Shown piece by piece: positions 17,512 through 27,335 of a stretch of DNA of 64,000 bases (positions are counted from its first letter, which is position 1; the number at the start of each line of letters is the position of its first letter). The DNA comes from Luminiphilus syltensis NOR5-1B (GTDB lineage: Bacteria > Pseudomonadota > Gammaproteobacteria > Pseudomonadales > Halieaceae): the NCBI RefSeq assembly GCF_000158175.1, contig NZ_DS999411.1:1238563-1302562 (forward strand), read 5' to 3'. The translations under genes were made by a program, and so were the position numbers. The notes under the pieces are model-generated. The model saw nothing but the letters and a program-made list of their open reading frames with translations. It searched no databases and had not been told where the DNA came from.

Positions 17512-18690
17512 TCACTCCCCGAGGGCAATTTCCGCGGCGGTCAGTGCGGCTTCGGTATCACAGGCATAACCCGATCGACGCAGGGCGCTGCCGAGCGCGG
17601 TCAGGCAGCGCTTGATGTTGCCCGGGTTGCTGGCGTGGCCCATCAGGCCGATGCGCCAGGTTTTGCCCGCAAGGGCACCCAGTCCCGCACCGATCTCCAG
17701 GTTGTGATCATTGAGCAGCGCGCCCCGAATCGCCCCGTCATCAATGCCATCGGGGATATTGACGGCGTTGAGCTGGGGCAGCCGGTAATCTGCGGCGACC
17801 GCCATACTCAATCCCAGCGCCTCGAGACCGGCGACCAGCGCCGTGTGATTGCGGTGATGCCGCGCAAAGCTTTGCTCTAGTCCCTCTTCTTTCACGATTA
17901 ACAGCGATTCGTGCAGCGCGTACATGGCGTTGACCGGTGCGGTGTGGTGATAGGCGCGCTTGCTGTCGCCGCCCCAATAGCCCATGACCAGCTGCATGTC
18001 CAAAAACCAGCTCTGGACCTTGCCCGGGCGGTTTTGGATGCGCTCCACGGCGGCGGGGCTGAAGGTGATCGGCGAAATGCCCGGCACGCAGGACAGGCAT
18101 TTCTGGGTGCCCGAATACACCACGTCGGCGCCCCAGGCATCGACCTGAAGATCGATCCCGGCCAGCGCGGTGACGGCGTCGACAATCGACAACGCACCGA
18201 ACTCTTTGGCAATCGCGCACAGGGTCCCGGCGTCGCTGCGGGCGCCGGTGGAGGTCTCGGCGTAAACAAACGCCAGTACCGAGGCCTGCGGATTTTTCCT
18301 GAACGCCTCGCGTACCTTTTCTGGGTCGACGGGCGCACCCCAGGCATCCTCGACCATAACGGCGGTCGCGCCACAACGCTCGACATTCTCGCGCATACGG
18401 CCACCGAATACCCCATTCTGACAGACGATGACCGTGTCACCCGGTGACAGCAGGTTGACGAAGGCCGATTCCATACCCGCCGAGCCCGGCGCCGAAATCG
18501 GGATGGTCAGTGCGTTTTCGGTCTGGAAGGCGTACTGCAGCAGCCCCTTCACGTCATCCATAAGCGCAATGAACTGGGGATCGAGGTGGCCAATGGTCGG
18601 ACGCGACAGGGCACCGAGGACTCGCGGGGAGACATCGGAAGGGCCGGGTCCCATGAGGGTGCGCGGCGTGGGGAAAAAGCTCGAGGACAT
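17512..18690 (-). CDS. Class V aminotransferase (serine/alanine-glyoxylate transaminase type)
   Basis: A 392-residue PLP enzyme of the alanine-glyoxylate / serine-glyoxylate / serine-pyruvate aminotransferase group. Family motifs: LMGPGPSDVSPRVL at the start, SAPGSAGMESAF, YAETSTGARSD, the VDAVTALAG aspartate strand and SGTQKCLSCVPG with the PLP lysine; HHTAPVNAMYALHESL is also typical. It would transfer amino groups to glyoxylate or pyruvate in the cytoplasm, for photorespiration-like or C2 metabolism. Monocistronic in appearance. The exact donor is uncertain. Confidence 0.9.
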   Translation of the reverse strand: MSSSFFPTPRTLMGPGPSDVSPRVLGALSRPTIGHLDPQFIALMDDVKGLLQYAFQTENALTIPISAPGSAGMESAFVNLLSPGDTVIVCQNGVFGGRMRENVERCGATAVMVEDAWGAPVDPEKVREAFRKNPQASVLAFVYAETSTGARSDAGTLCAIAKEFGALSIVDAVTALAGIDLQVDAWGADVVYSGTQKCLSCVPGISPITFSPAAVERIQNRPGKVQSWFLDMQLVMGYWGGDSKRAYHHTAPVNAMYALHESLLIVKEEGLEQSFARHHRNHTALVAGLEALGLSMAVAADYRLPQLNAVNIPDGIDDGAIRGALLNDHNLEIGAGLGALAGKTWRIGLMGHASNPGNIKRCLTALGSALRRSGYACDTEAALTAAEIALGE

Positions 18691-19127
18691 GGGCAGGGCT
18701 CCTGTTTGAAAGCGGCGGCATTATGGCGCGACTGGCCGCCGATCGCCACCGGCCTCTGGCGGTCGCGCAGGGTTGGCATTTGCCTTCGTCGCGGGCCCGG
18801 GGGTCCCGCCCGCGCTTGAATCGAGCTGCTCGCGGAGCTCCATCGGCGTCGGAGTCTTAAACAACTCGCTCGCCGACGCTCGACCAAAGACCGGCCGAGC
18901 CACCCTCGGAGAGCGGCTCAAAGGATTGCCGCCTGCCTCGCCGGCGGAAAGTACAGTGGGGTGGTATTCAGCAAGTGCCTTTAAAACATTCATGGAACTC
19001 GGCGCAGGCCCTGATGCCCAACTGCGAAGCTTCTTGCGTTAGCCGCATGGATTTGTCAGCGTAGCGGCAGGTGGCGCGGGGACGGCACATCGCCGTCGCG
19101 CCGAAATGATGAAACAGGGAGAAAAAA
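18691..19127. other. Intergenic region with a dispersed repeat
   Basis: ORFs can be drawn on both strands but no family is recognised. The stretch 18850-18965 resembles 24370-24480: both contain GAGYRGCYCAAAGGAYTGCC followed by a GCCTCGCCG run and flank genes without entering them, which suggests an imperfect intergenic repeat. A GGGAG site precedes the ferritin-like gene. Confidence 0.4.
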
Positions 19128-19415
19128 ATGAGCAATGAGGGTTACCACGAGCCGGTCGTCGAGCTGTCCACCGAAACCCGGGATATGCACCGGGCCATCG
19201 TCTCGTTAATGGAAGAGCTGGAGGCGGTGGACTGGTACAACCAGCGGGTCGATGCCTGCTCCGATCCCGATCTCAAAGCCATCCTCGCGCACAACCGCGA
19301 TGAGGAGAAAGAGCACGCCGCGATGACTCTCGAGTGGATTCGCCGCAATGACCCCACCCTCGATAAAGAACTGCGCGACTACCTGTTTACCGACAAGCCC
19401 ATCGCGCACAAGTAA
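19128..19415 (+). CDS. Encapsulated-ferritin-like protein (EncFtn family), no cargo tag
   Basis: A 95-residue two-helix ferritin-like protein closely patterned on encapsulin-associated ferritins: ELSTETRDMHRAIVSLMEEL, EAVDWYNQRVDAC, HNRDEEKEHAAMTLEWIRR and YLFTDKP. Ferroxidase ligands of the family, two Glu and a His, fall at E30, E60 and H63. Known members oxidise iron inside an encapsulin shell and carry a C-terminal targeting peptide (LGIGSL-like) after a linker of about 30 residues. This one stops at PIAHK, and the adjacent genes do not encode a shell protein. It may act free in the cytoplasm or as cargo of a shell encoded elsewhere. Confidence 0.88.
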   Translation: MSNEGYHEPVVELSTETRDMHRAIVSLMEELEAVDWYNQRVDACSDPDLKAILAHNRDEEKEHAAMTLEWIRRNDPTLDKELRDYLFTDKPIAHK

Positions 19416-19426
19416 GCCGGGCGTCC

Positions 19427-19456
19427 GCGCCGGTTTCAGCTGCTATGAACCGGCGC
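19427..19456. terminator. Hairpin between convergent genes
   Basis: GCGCCGGTTTCA and TGAACCGGCGC form an 11-bp stem with one bulged T and a seven-base loop. It sits between the ends of the ferritin-like gene and the convergent dehydrogenase gene. No long T-run follows, so terminator function is probable rather than certain. Confidence 0.55.
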
Positions 19457-20778
19457 TAGCTTTCGCTGCCCGCGGGCACCACGCGCCAGATGCTATTGCC
19501 GACATCGTCGGCGACCAGAATAGCCCCCTGGCTATCCACCGCAACGCCGGCGGGTCGGCCCTGGGCTTCTTCGTCGTCATTGAGGAAGCCGGTGAGGACA
19601 TCCATGGGTAAGCCCTCGGGTTCGCCCACGGCATTAAAAGGTACCGCGATGACCTTGTAGCCGCTGCGGGGATTGCGGTTCCAGGAGCCGTGCTGCCCAA
19701 TCACGGCGCTGCCTTTGAAGCCGGGTAGCCGATCGGCGGTGTAAAACGCCAGTCCCAGTGATGCAGTGTGTGCCCCCAGTGCATAGTCGGGAACCTGCAC
19801 GGGCTTTTCGGGGTGGGGGTTTTGCGCTTCGACCCGGACATCCGGGTTATCGCCCCAGTAGGAATAGGGCCAGCCAAAGAACTCACCGTCGGTCACCGAG
19901 GTGATGTAGTCGGGTACCAACTGGTCGCCGAGTTCATCGCGCTCATTGACCGCGGTCCAGAGCTCGCCGGTGACGGGGTTCCAGTCGAGGCCCACCGGGT
20001 TGCGCAGTCCATTCGCAAACAAGCGATAGGTCTTGGCCTCCGCGTCGACCTCGAGAATCGCCGCGCGATCGACTTCTTCGGCCATGCCGTTCTCACCAAT
20101 ATTGCTGTTCGAGCCCACAGCGACGTAGAGCTTCTTGCCATCGGGACTGGCGATCACATTTTTGGTCCAGTGATGGTTGAGGCCCTTGCCGGGCAGATCA
20201 ACGATCAGCTCAGCGGGCTGATCGATGCTGAGTGCACCCAGGGTATAGGGGAAGCGCACTAGTGATGCCGCGTTGGCGATATACAGCCAGTCGCCGACCA
20301 GCGCCATGCCAAAGGGTGAGCTCAGGTTCTCCAAAAGCGGTACCTGCACATCGGCAACACCGTCGTTATCGGTATCCCGCAGCAGCGTGACCCGATCGGC
20401 GCTCTCGCCCAGGGAGCCCGCATAGGCCATCATTTTTTCGGCGATCCAGCCCTTGATGCCCTCAAAGCCACCGCCGCTGTTGGGCCCCCGGCTCTCGGCC
20501 ACCAGTACATCGCCGTTGGGCAGCACTGTCATCCAGCGCGGATGATCAAGGTCGCGGGCAAAGGCATTGACCGCCAGCCCCTCAGCGGCAACAGGTGTGG
20601 CGCCTTCAGACCAGCCGATCGCCTTGGCCACCTTGGTGGTGGGGAAAAACGAGGATTCCGGTTCCACCAGCTGGGGGTCGGTGCCGTACTCGCGCTGCGC
20701 CTCCATTGACGGTCCCGCCGTGCAGGCGGCGGTGAACAGCAAGGCCGCCAGCGGCGTTAGATTTTTACTTTTGGGCAT
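19456..20778 (-). CDS. PQQ-dependent sugar dehydrogenase family lipoprotein (glucose/sorbosone dehydrogenase fold)
   Basis: A 440-residue protein with a lipobox signal (LAALLFTAAC), so it is probably a periplasm-facing lipoprotein. The body is a six-bladed propeller of the soluble glucose dehydrogenase / sorbosone dehydrogenase type: DHPRWMTVLPNGDVLVAESR, the NHHWTKNVIASPDGKKLYVA strand with its His, FANGLRNPVGLDWNP, GEFFGWPYSYWG and GQHGSWNRNPRSGYKV. It may oxidise sugars with PQQ, though many such proteins lack a proven substrate. ATG 20778 is chosen because the signal peptide begins there; 30 upstream codons remain open. Confidence 0.87.
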   Translation of the reverse strand: MPKSKNLTPLAALLFTAACTAGPSMEAQREYGTDPQLVEPESSFFPTTKVAKAIGWSEGATPVAAEGLAVNAFARDLDHPRWMTVLPNGDVLVAESRGPNSGGGFEGIKGWIAEKMMAYAGSLGESADRVTLLRDTDNDGVADVQVPLLENLSSPFGMALVGDWLYIANAASLVRFPYTLGALSIDQPAELIVDLPGKGLNHHWTKNVIASPDGKKLYVAVGSNSNIGENGMAEEVDRAAILEVDAEAKTYRLFANGLRNPVGLDWNPVTGELWTAVNERDELGDQLVPDYITSVTDGEFFGWPYSYWGDNPDVRVEAQNPHPEKPVQVPDYALGAHTASLGLAFYTADRLPGFKGSAVIGQHGSWNRNPRSGYKVIAVPFNAVGEPEGLPMDVLTGFLNDDEEAQGRPAGVAVDSQGAILVADDVGNSIWRVVPAGSES

Positions 20779-20899
20779 GATCGCCTGGTCCTGTTTTGAG
20801 CAACGTCGTGTGCCATGGTAACCGACAGCGCTCAAACCGCGAAAACGGCACTGGCATTCACCGCGCACAATCCGTAGCGTTGCAGCGGGAGGACAATCT

Positions 20900-21520
20900 G
20901 TGAATCAAGACTCGAGACGCCATGCACCGGCCACCTTGCGCAACCGCGATGCTATTTTGCAGGTGCTGGACGCGCACTTACCGGCATCGGGCACGGTGCT
21001 CGAAGTCGCCAGCGGCAGCGGCGAGCACGCGGTGTATTTCGCCCCGCGACTGCGCGGGCGCTATTGGCTGCCCAGCGATATCGGCGATAACGCACTGGCC
21101 TCGATCGCCGCCTGGGGCACCGCCGAACCCGCCGATAATCTACTGGCACCGATCAGCATCGATGCCAGCGATCCGCCCTGGCCAATCGAGACCGGACAAC
21201 TGCCGGCGCCGATCACCGCGATTGTCAGTATCAACATGATTCATATCGCCCCCTGGTCGGCCGCGGTTGGGCTGTTTGCCGGCGCGGCGGAGCTACTACC
21301 TCCGGGTGGTGTGCTCTACCTCTATGGCCCGTTTTCCCAGGGTGGCGAGCACATTTCAGCATCCAATGCCGACTTCGACATCTCATTGAAGCAGCGCAAT
21401 GCCGAGTGGGGTGTGCGCGATGTCGATCAGGTGTCGACGCTGGCGAACCAAAATGGCTTTAGCGAAACGGGTGCGATCCCAATGCCTGCCAACAACCTAT
21501 CACTGGTGTTTGTGCGTTAA
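20900..21520 (+). CDS. DUF938 SAM-dependent methyltransferase
   Basis: A 206-residue class I methyltransferase-like protein. The DUF938 start (RRHAPATLRNRDAILQVL) leads into the SAM-binding motif VLEVASGSGEHAVYFAPRL, then LPSDIGDNALASI, IVSINMIHIAPW and LYLYGPFSQGGEHIS. The substrate is unknown in the family. The start is GTG 20900, preceded by GGGAGGA. It diverges from the dehydrogenase gene. Confidence 0.88.
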   Translation: MNQDSRRHAPATLRNRDAILQVLDAHLPASGTVLEVASGSGEHAVYFAPRLRGRYWLPSDIGDNALASIAAWGTAEPADNLLAPISIDASDPPWPIETGQLPAPITAIVSINMIHIAPWSAAVGLFAGAAELLPPGGVLYLYGPFSQGGEHISASNADFDISLKQRNAEWGVRDVDQVSTLANQNGFSETGAIPMPANNLSLVFVR

Positions 21521-21773
21521 CCGCTAAATTTCCTACGATCGGTCAGCAATCAATGACGGTGTTCGAGTTACCGCTGGCACGCCTCGCCACCCTGGCAGAT
21601 CTGGCATCTTGTATGGGCCCCCGACACTCGCGGACGATCCGTCATCGATAAGCCTGCGCCAGCAGCCAAAGACAACAACTCAGTGAGCTAAAGGCCGAAC
21701 GTATGTTCGGGTGGGCATGGACGTACCGGGAGTGAGCAATCCCCGGCAGCAAACCGCTGTTGGCATTTGTCTG

Positions 21774-22184
21774 TTAAAAGCCAAAGCCTTCGCCGCACTC
21801 CACCAGAAGCTGACCTTCCAACCCCGCCGCGCGATGGTGCTGCGCCGCCTGATAGGCCTCGTTGCGCAGCATGTCGAGCATCACCTGGGTGTTGGGGTAG
21901 CGGATAAGCGCCACCGCATCCCACAGGTCGTCGCCATGCCCGATCAACAGGCCGCGAACGTCCCCCGAGTAAAGAATGGTTACACCCTCGGGCTCCATGA
22001 TCTCGCGAAAGTTTTTCGCATAAAGTGCATACGCCTCACGGCCGCTGAGTGAGGAGTCGCGACCGTCCTCATAAGTGGCGTGAGATTTAAATTTGAGCAG
22101 GTTGAGCATGGCAATCGGTTCACCGCTTTGGCGATTGCGAAAGGCGCGCACCTGATCACCCGTGGGTTGCAGTAAATTTTCCAT
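21774..22184 (-). CDS. DUF1330 domain protein
   Basis: A 136-residue small alpha/beta protein of the dimeric ferredoxin-like (ABM-related) fold: IAMLNLLKFKSHATYEDG, GREAYALYAKNFREIME, ILYSGDVRGLLIGHGDD and WDAVALIRYPNTQVMLDML are the characteristic segments. No enzymatic activity is established. It stands alone between a DUF938 gene and the WS/DGAT gene; about 250 bases on its 3' side hold nothing recognisable. Confidence 0.85.
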   Translation of the reverse strand: MENLLQPTGDQVRAFRNRQSGEPIAMLNLLKFKSHATYEDGRDSSLSGREAYALYAKNFREIMEPEGVTILYSGDVRGLLIGHGDDLWDAVALIRYPNTQVMLDMLRNEAYQAAQHHRAAGLEGQLLVECGEGFGF

Positions 22185-22388
22185 GATCGACTCCTGGTTA
22201 TTGCTCTCGCTAAATGACGTTGTACGGCGGTTTGCCTTGGGACTGCGGCCATGGGCGCAGCCATACTCTGCGTTAACGGGGTGGGTTACGCCGAATCCGG
22301 ATCTTTGGCGGGGGCGCCACTCCTGATACGGGAGCTGCTGTCCGGAGCGAGTTAGTAGCCGGGCGCGGCACTTCCAGTAGCGTCAGAC

Positions 22389-24179
22389 TCAGCTTCCACT
22401 CGAGGTTTTTGGGCGCACCTTGGGTTGGCGCGGTGGGGTTAACCGTTTTGCCGGGGCTTTTTTGCTGCGGGTTTTGCGCGCTTTCGGTGCGGCAGTGGAG
22501 GCGCTGGCTTTAGCGCGGGGTTTACCACCGGCCGGCTTTTTCGCGGCCACACTTTTTTTGCTGCTGGATCGTTGCGCAGGCGCTTTCTTCTGCTTTGTCA
22601 CCGTTTTCTTTGCGACTTCTTTTTTTGCTAATTTTTTCTTCGCGACCTTCTTTTTTGCGATCTTCTTTTTTGCAACCTGCTTTTTCGCCGCCTTGCTTTT
22701 GGTTTTAGCGGGTGCTTTTTTGGCTGCAGCCTTTGTCCTTGTCTTTGTCCCTGTATTTGTCTCAGCCGCGCTCAGCGCAGCGTCAAACAACTCCTGGTAG
22801 CTGGCGAGCAGGCAGTCTTTATAAAACGCCGGGTCAGCCATCATCTCCCGGCAGCAGGTCGCCGAGATGGTGAATTCACCGCAGTAGCTGCCAATCACAT
22901 GGAACAGCCCGACGCCGTCAACCACCGGGCCGGTACCAAAATTCGACAGCATGCGCGCGCCGGTGTTGTAGAGCGGTACCTGTGGCCCGGGCACATTGGT
23001 AATTACGCAGTTGTAGATCGGGTTGACCTGATTCACCAGCCCCCAGCGGGTGACCAGCTTGGCGGCCTGAGCGGTGAGGGTGCTGGGGATGAATTGCGAG
23101 TAATCGGTCATCGATTTGGCGCCGATGACCGCCGCGCGTTTTTTCGCGTTACCCGCCGCGTCATTGACGGTGCGCAATCGCTGCATCGGATCATCGACAT
23201 CGGTATGAATGCTCACCGACATCGCCGCAACCACATTGCCACCGGAGCCGGCATCTGCTCCCTGTCGAATATTCACCGGCGCCATCGCCACCAGCGAGCT
23301 CTCCGGGAGTTCACCGTGATGCCGGAGGTATCGCCGCAGCGCGCCACCGACAATGGTCAGGGCGACATCGTTGACGGTTGCCCCGGGCAGTGCATTCTTG
23401 ATGGCCTTGATGTCCTGAAGCGGCAGTCTCACGGCCTCAAAAACCCGGTGTGGGGACACCGGTCGGTTGAAACGGGTGCGCGGCAACTTGCCCACCCCTT
23501 TCAGGTCTCCACGGCGGATCGCCATCATGGCCTTGGCAATACCGGGGATGGTATTGCTCGCCACCGACAGAAAGCGCATCGGCTGTTTCAGCGTATTGAT
23601 CTGTGATTTGGCCAGTAGCGACAGGGCTCCCGGGGGCTTCTCCGCCGGTCGTGGCTCGAGGGCTTCGAGCACTTCGCCGTCGGGTTCAAGATCGTGGATC
23701 GCCGCGGCGATTTCGACGCCGGAGGCGCCATCGATGGCGGCGTGGTGCATTTTGGTAAAGACCGCAAAACAGCCCGGTGGATAACCGTCGACGTTATCGA
23801 GCCCTTCGATGACGGTCATCTCCCAGAGTGGACGCGCCCGATCCAGCGGGCGGGCGTGTATCCGCGAGATCAGAATGCACAGCTGCCGCCAGTCGCCGGG
23901 AGAGGGCAGCGCGAGGTGACGGATGTGGTACTCAGGATCAAAGGTGCCATCGTCGACCCAGTAGGGGTGATCCAGATGAAATGGTACCTCGGCCAGGCGC
24001 TGGGTTAACGCGGGCAGTTTCTGAATTCGTGCCGCGGTGTTATCGATAATTTGCTTGAAGCGCACCTTGCCGCCGGGCGCCGTCTCGGGGGTGTAAATCG
24101 AAAGACCCGAGATATGCATCGGCTGATTGGCCGTTTCGAGGTAGAGAAAGGAGGCATCGAGACCGGAGAGCTGTTTCAT
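22389..24179 (-). CDS. Wax ester synthase / diacylglycerol acyltransferase with lysine-rich C-terminal tail
   Basis: A 596-residue WS/DGAT. It joins acyl-CoA to fatty alcohol or diacylglycerol for storage lipid at the inner membrane. Seen are the start SGLDASFLYLETANQPMHIS, catalytic HHAAIDG at 145-151, the PLWEMTVIEGLD segment and NVPGPQVPLYNTGARM. The usual family ends near residue 460-470. Here about 120 more residues (474-596) consist of Lys/Ala/Pro repeats (AKKKIAKKKVAKKK-like), like histone H1 or AlgP tails. The ATG follows a longer open frame; 24179 is where the family begins. The tail may bind DNA, polyphosphate or the lipid-granule surface. Confidence 0.92.
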   Translation of the reverse strand: MKQLSGLDASFLYLETANQPMHISGLSIYTPETAPGGKVRFKQIIDNTAARIQKLPALTQRLAEVPFHLDHPYWVDDGTFDPEYHIRHLALPSPGDWRQLCILISRIHARPLDRARPLWEMTVIEGLDNVDGYPPGCFAVFTKMHHAAIDGASGVEIAAAIHDLEPDGEVLEALEPRPAEKPPGALSLLAKSQINTLKQPMRFLSVASNTIPGIAKAMMAIRRGDLKGVGKLPRTRFNRPVSPHRVFEAVRLPLQDIKAIKNALPGATVNDVALTIVGGALRRYLRHHGELPESSLVAMAPVNIRQGADAGSGGNVVAAMSVSIHTDVDDPMQRLRTVNDAAGNAKKRAAVIGAKSMTDYSQFIPSTLTAQAAKLVTRWGLVNQVNPIYNCVITNVPGPQVPLYNTGARMLSNFGTGPVVDGVGLFHVIGSYCGEFTISATCCREMMADPAFYKDCLLASYQELFDAALSAAETNTGTKTRTKAAAKKAPAKTKSKAAKKQVAKKKIAKKKVAKKKLAKKEVAKKTVTKQKKAPAQRSSSKKSVAAKKPAGGKPRAKASASTAAPKARKTRSKKAPAKRLTPPRQPKVRPKTSSGS

Positions 24180-24665
24180 GGTGTCGCCGTTTGGAGATGG
24201 GTTTCCCAGTCTAACGGGTTTGGCCGATGTCGCTACCCGCGTGGAGGCACTCGGCAGCGCGCGCAACACCAGGCCAAAAGGTTTCCTGGCGACGTCAGTG
24301 GTTGCTACAAATACGGTGCAAACACCCCTAAACGTTGCATCACGTTGCATCGGCGCGAGGAGAGGCGGGCGGGAGTCCTTTGGGCGTCGACGAGCGACTC
24401 TAACAGTGCGCTGGCCGTGCTGGAGCTACGCGAGCAGCCCAAAGGACTGCCGTCGGCCTCGCCGACTTCAAGGCATAGGGTGTGATCGCCGGCGAATGTC
24501 GTTCAGAGCTGGGATCGAGGTATCGCGCACACCTTGATGCTGCTAACTGCACCGACTCAAGAACACCACCTGTGGCCACCGTCGACTGACAAAACCTCGA
24601 TCCCGCTACCTTGCGATGCTCCCAACAAAGGCCCCGGGCTTGGGCCCGCCTGGAAACAGCGCTGC
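24180..24665. other. Intergenic region with long inverted repeat
   Basis: AGTCCTTTGGGC (24374-24385) and its exact complement GCCCAAAGGACT (24437-24448) frame a 51-base loop. The interval resembles 18850-18965. ORFs crossing it show no family likeness. No coding assignment is made. Confidence 0.45.
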
Positions 24666-24692
24666 AAAAAAAAAGCGCCCCGTAGGGCGCGT
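24666..24692 (-). terminator. Rho-independent terminator of the VOC gene
   Basis: On the minus strand GCGCCCTACGGGGCGC is followed by nine T residues, 25 bases past the stop of the VOC-family gene. Stem and U-tract are both strong. Confidence 0.85.
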
Positions 24693-24716
24693 TATTATTC
24701 GAGCGAAGCCAACGGC

Positions 24717-25094
24717 TTACAAAAACTTAACCGCACACAGTTTGTTGCCGGCGGGATCGCGCAGGTAGGCGAGATACAGCTTCATGGCGCCGTTATCGCG
24801 AATACCGGGAGGGTCCTCGACCGCGGTGCCGCCGTTCTCTACACCGGCTTTGTGCCAGGCGTCAGCCTGTTCGCCGTTCTCGACACTAAAGCCAATCGTG
24901 CAGCCGTTACCGGCAGTCGCGGGGTTGCCATCAATAGGCGGGGTGATGGCAAAAAAGCCATTGTCACTCATGTAAAAGCAGCGGCCCTTGTCATCGAGGG
25001 TGCCTTCGCCGTAGCCCAGCACGCCGAGGATAGCGTCATAGAATGCCTTGGATGCCTGCATGTCGTTGGTACCGACCATAATATGGCTGAACAT
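24717..25094 (-). CDS. VOC-family (glyoxalase/bleomycin resistance-like) protein
   Basis: A 125-residue vicinal-oxygen-chelate fold protein: the start MFSHIMVGTNDMQASKAFYD, then GRCFYMSDNGFFAIT and the C-terminal YLRDPAGNKLCAV with the metal-binding type residue pattern. Members include lyases, dioxygenases and antibiotic-binding proteins; the substrate here is not predictable. Single gene with its own terminator downstream. Confidence 0.88.
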   Translation of the reverse strand: MFSHIMVGTNDMQASKAFYDAILGVLGYGEGTLDDKGRCFYMSDNGFFAITPPIDGNPATAGNGCTIGFSVENGEQADAWHKAGVENGGTAVEDPPGIRDNGAMKLYLAYLRDPAGNKLCAVKFL

Positions 25095-25169
25095 AGTTGT
25101 ACTCCTGTTAGCGTTGTTGTGATGTGTTCACGGGACGACACTTTATCGCCAACGCGCCCGGTTGTCAGG

Positions 25170-27071
<1,902 letters not shown>

Positions 27072-27335
27072 GTTGGAGTTCCACGCGGGGTGGCCGTAGG
27101 TTAGGGGATCGGTAGCGTGAATGAAAATCATCCGCGGATTTATGTCCGCGTTCTGTAGGTTATTTCACAGATTCTTGGGTTGACGGTATAGGCGCAGATG
27201 CTGAGAATGCAGGTGGAATAAGGATTTATACTAAAAAATTATAAAATTAAACTGAGTTATAAAGCAACGCTATTAAGTGGCGGCATAAAAATAAACACTC
27301 GTTTCACCAACGTTGAAATAAGAGAAGGAAGGACC

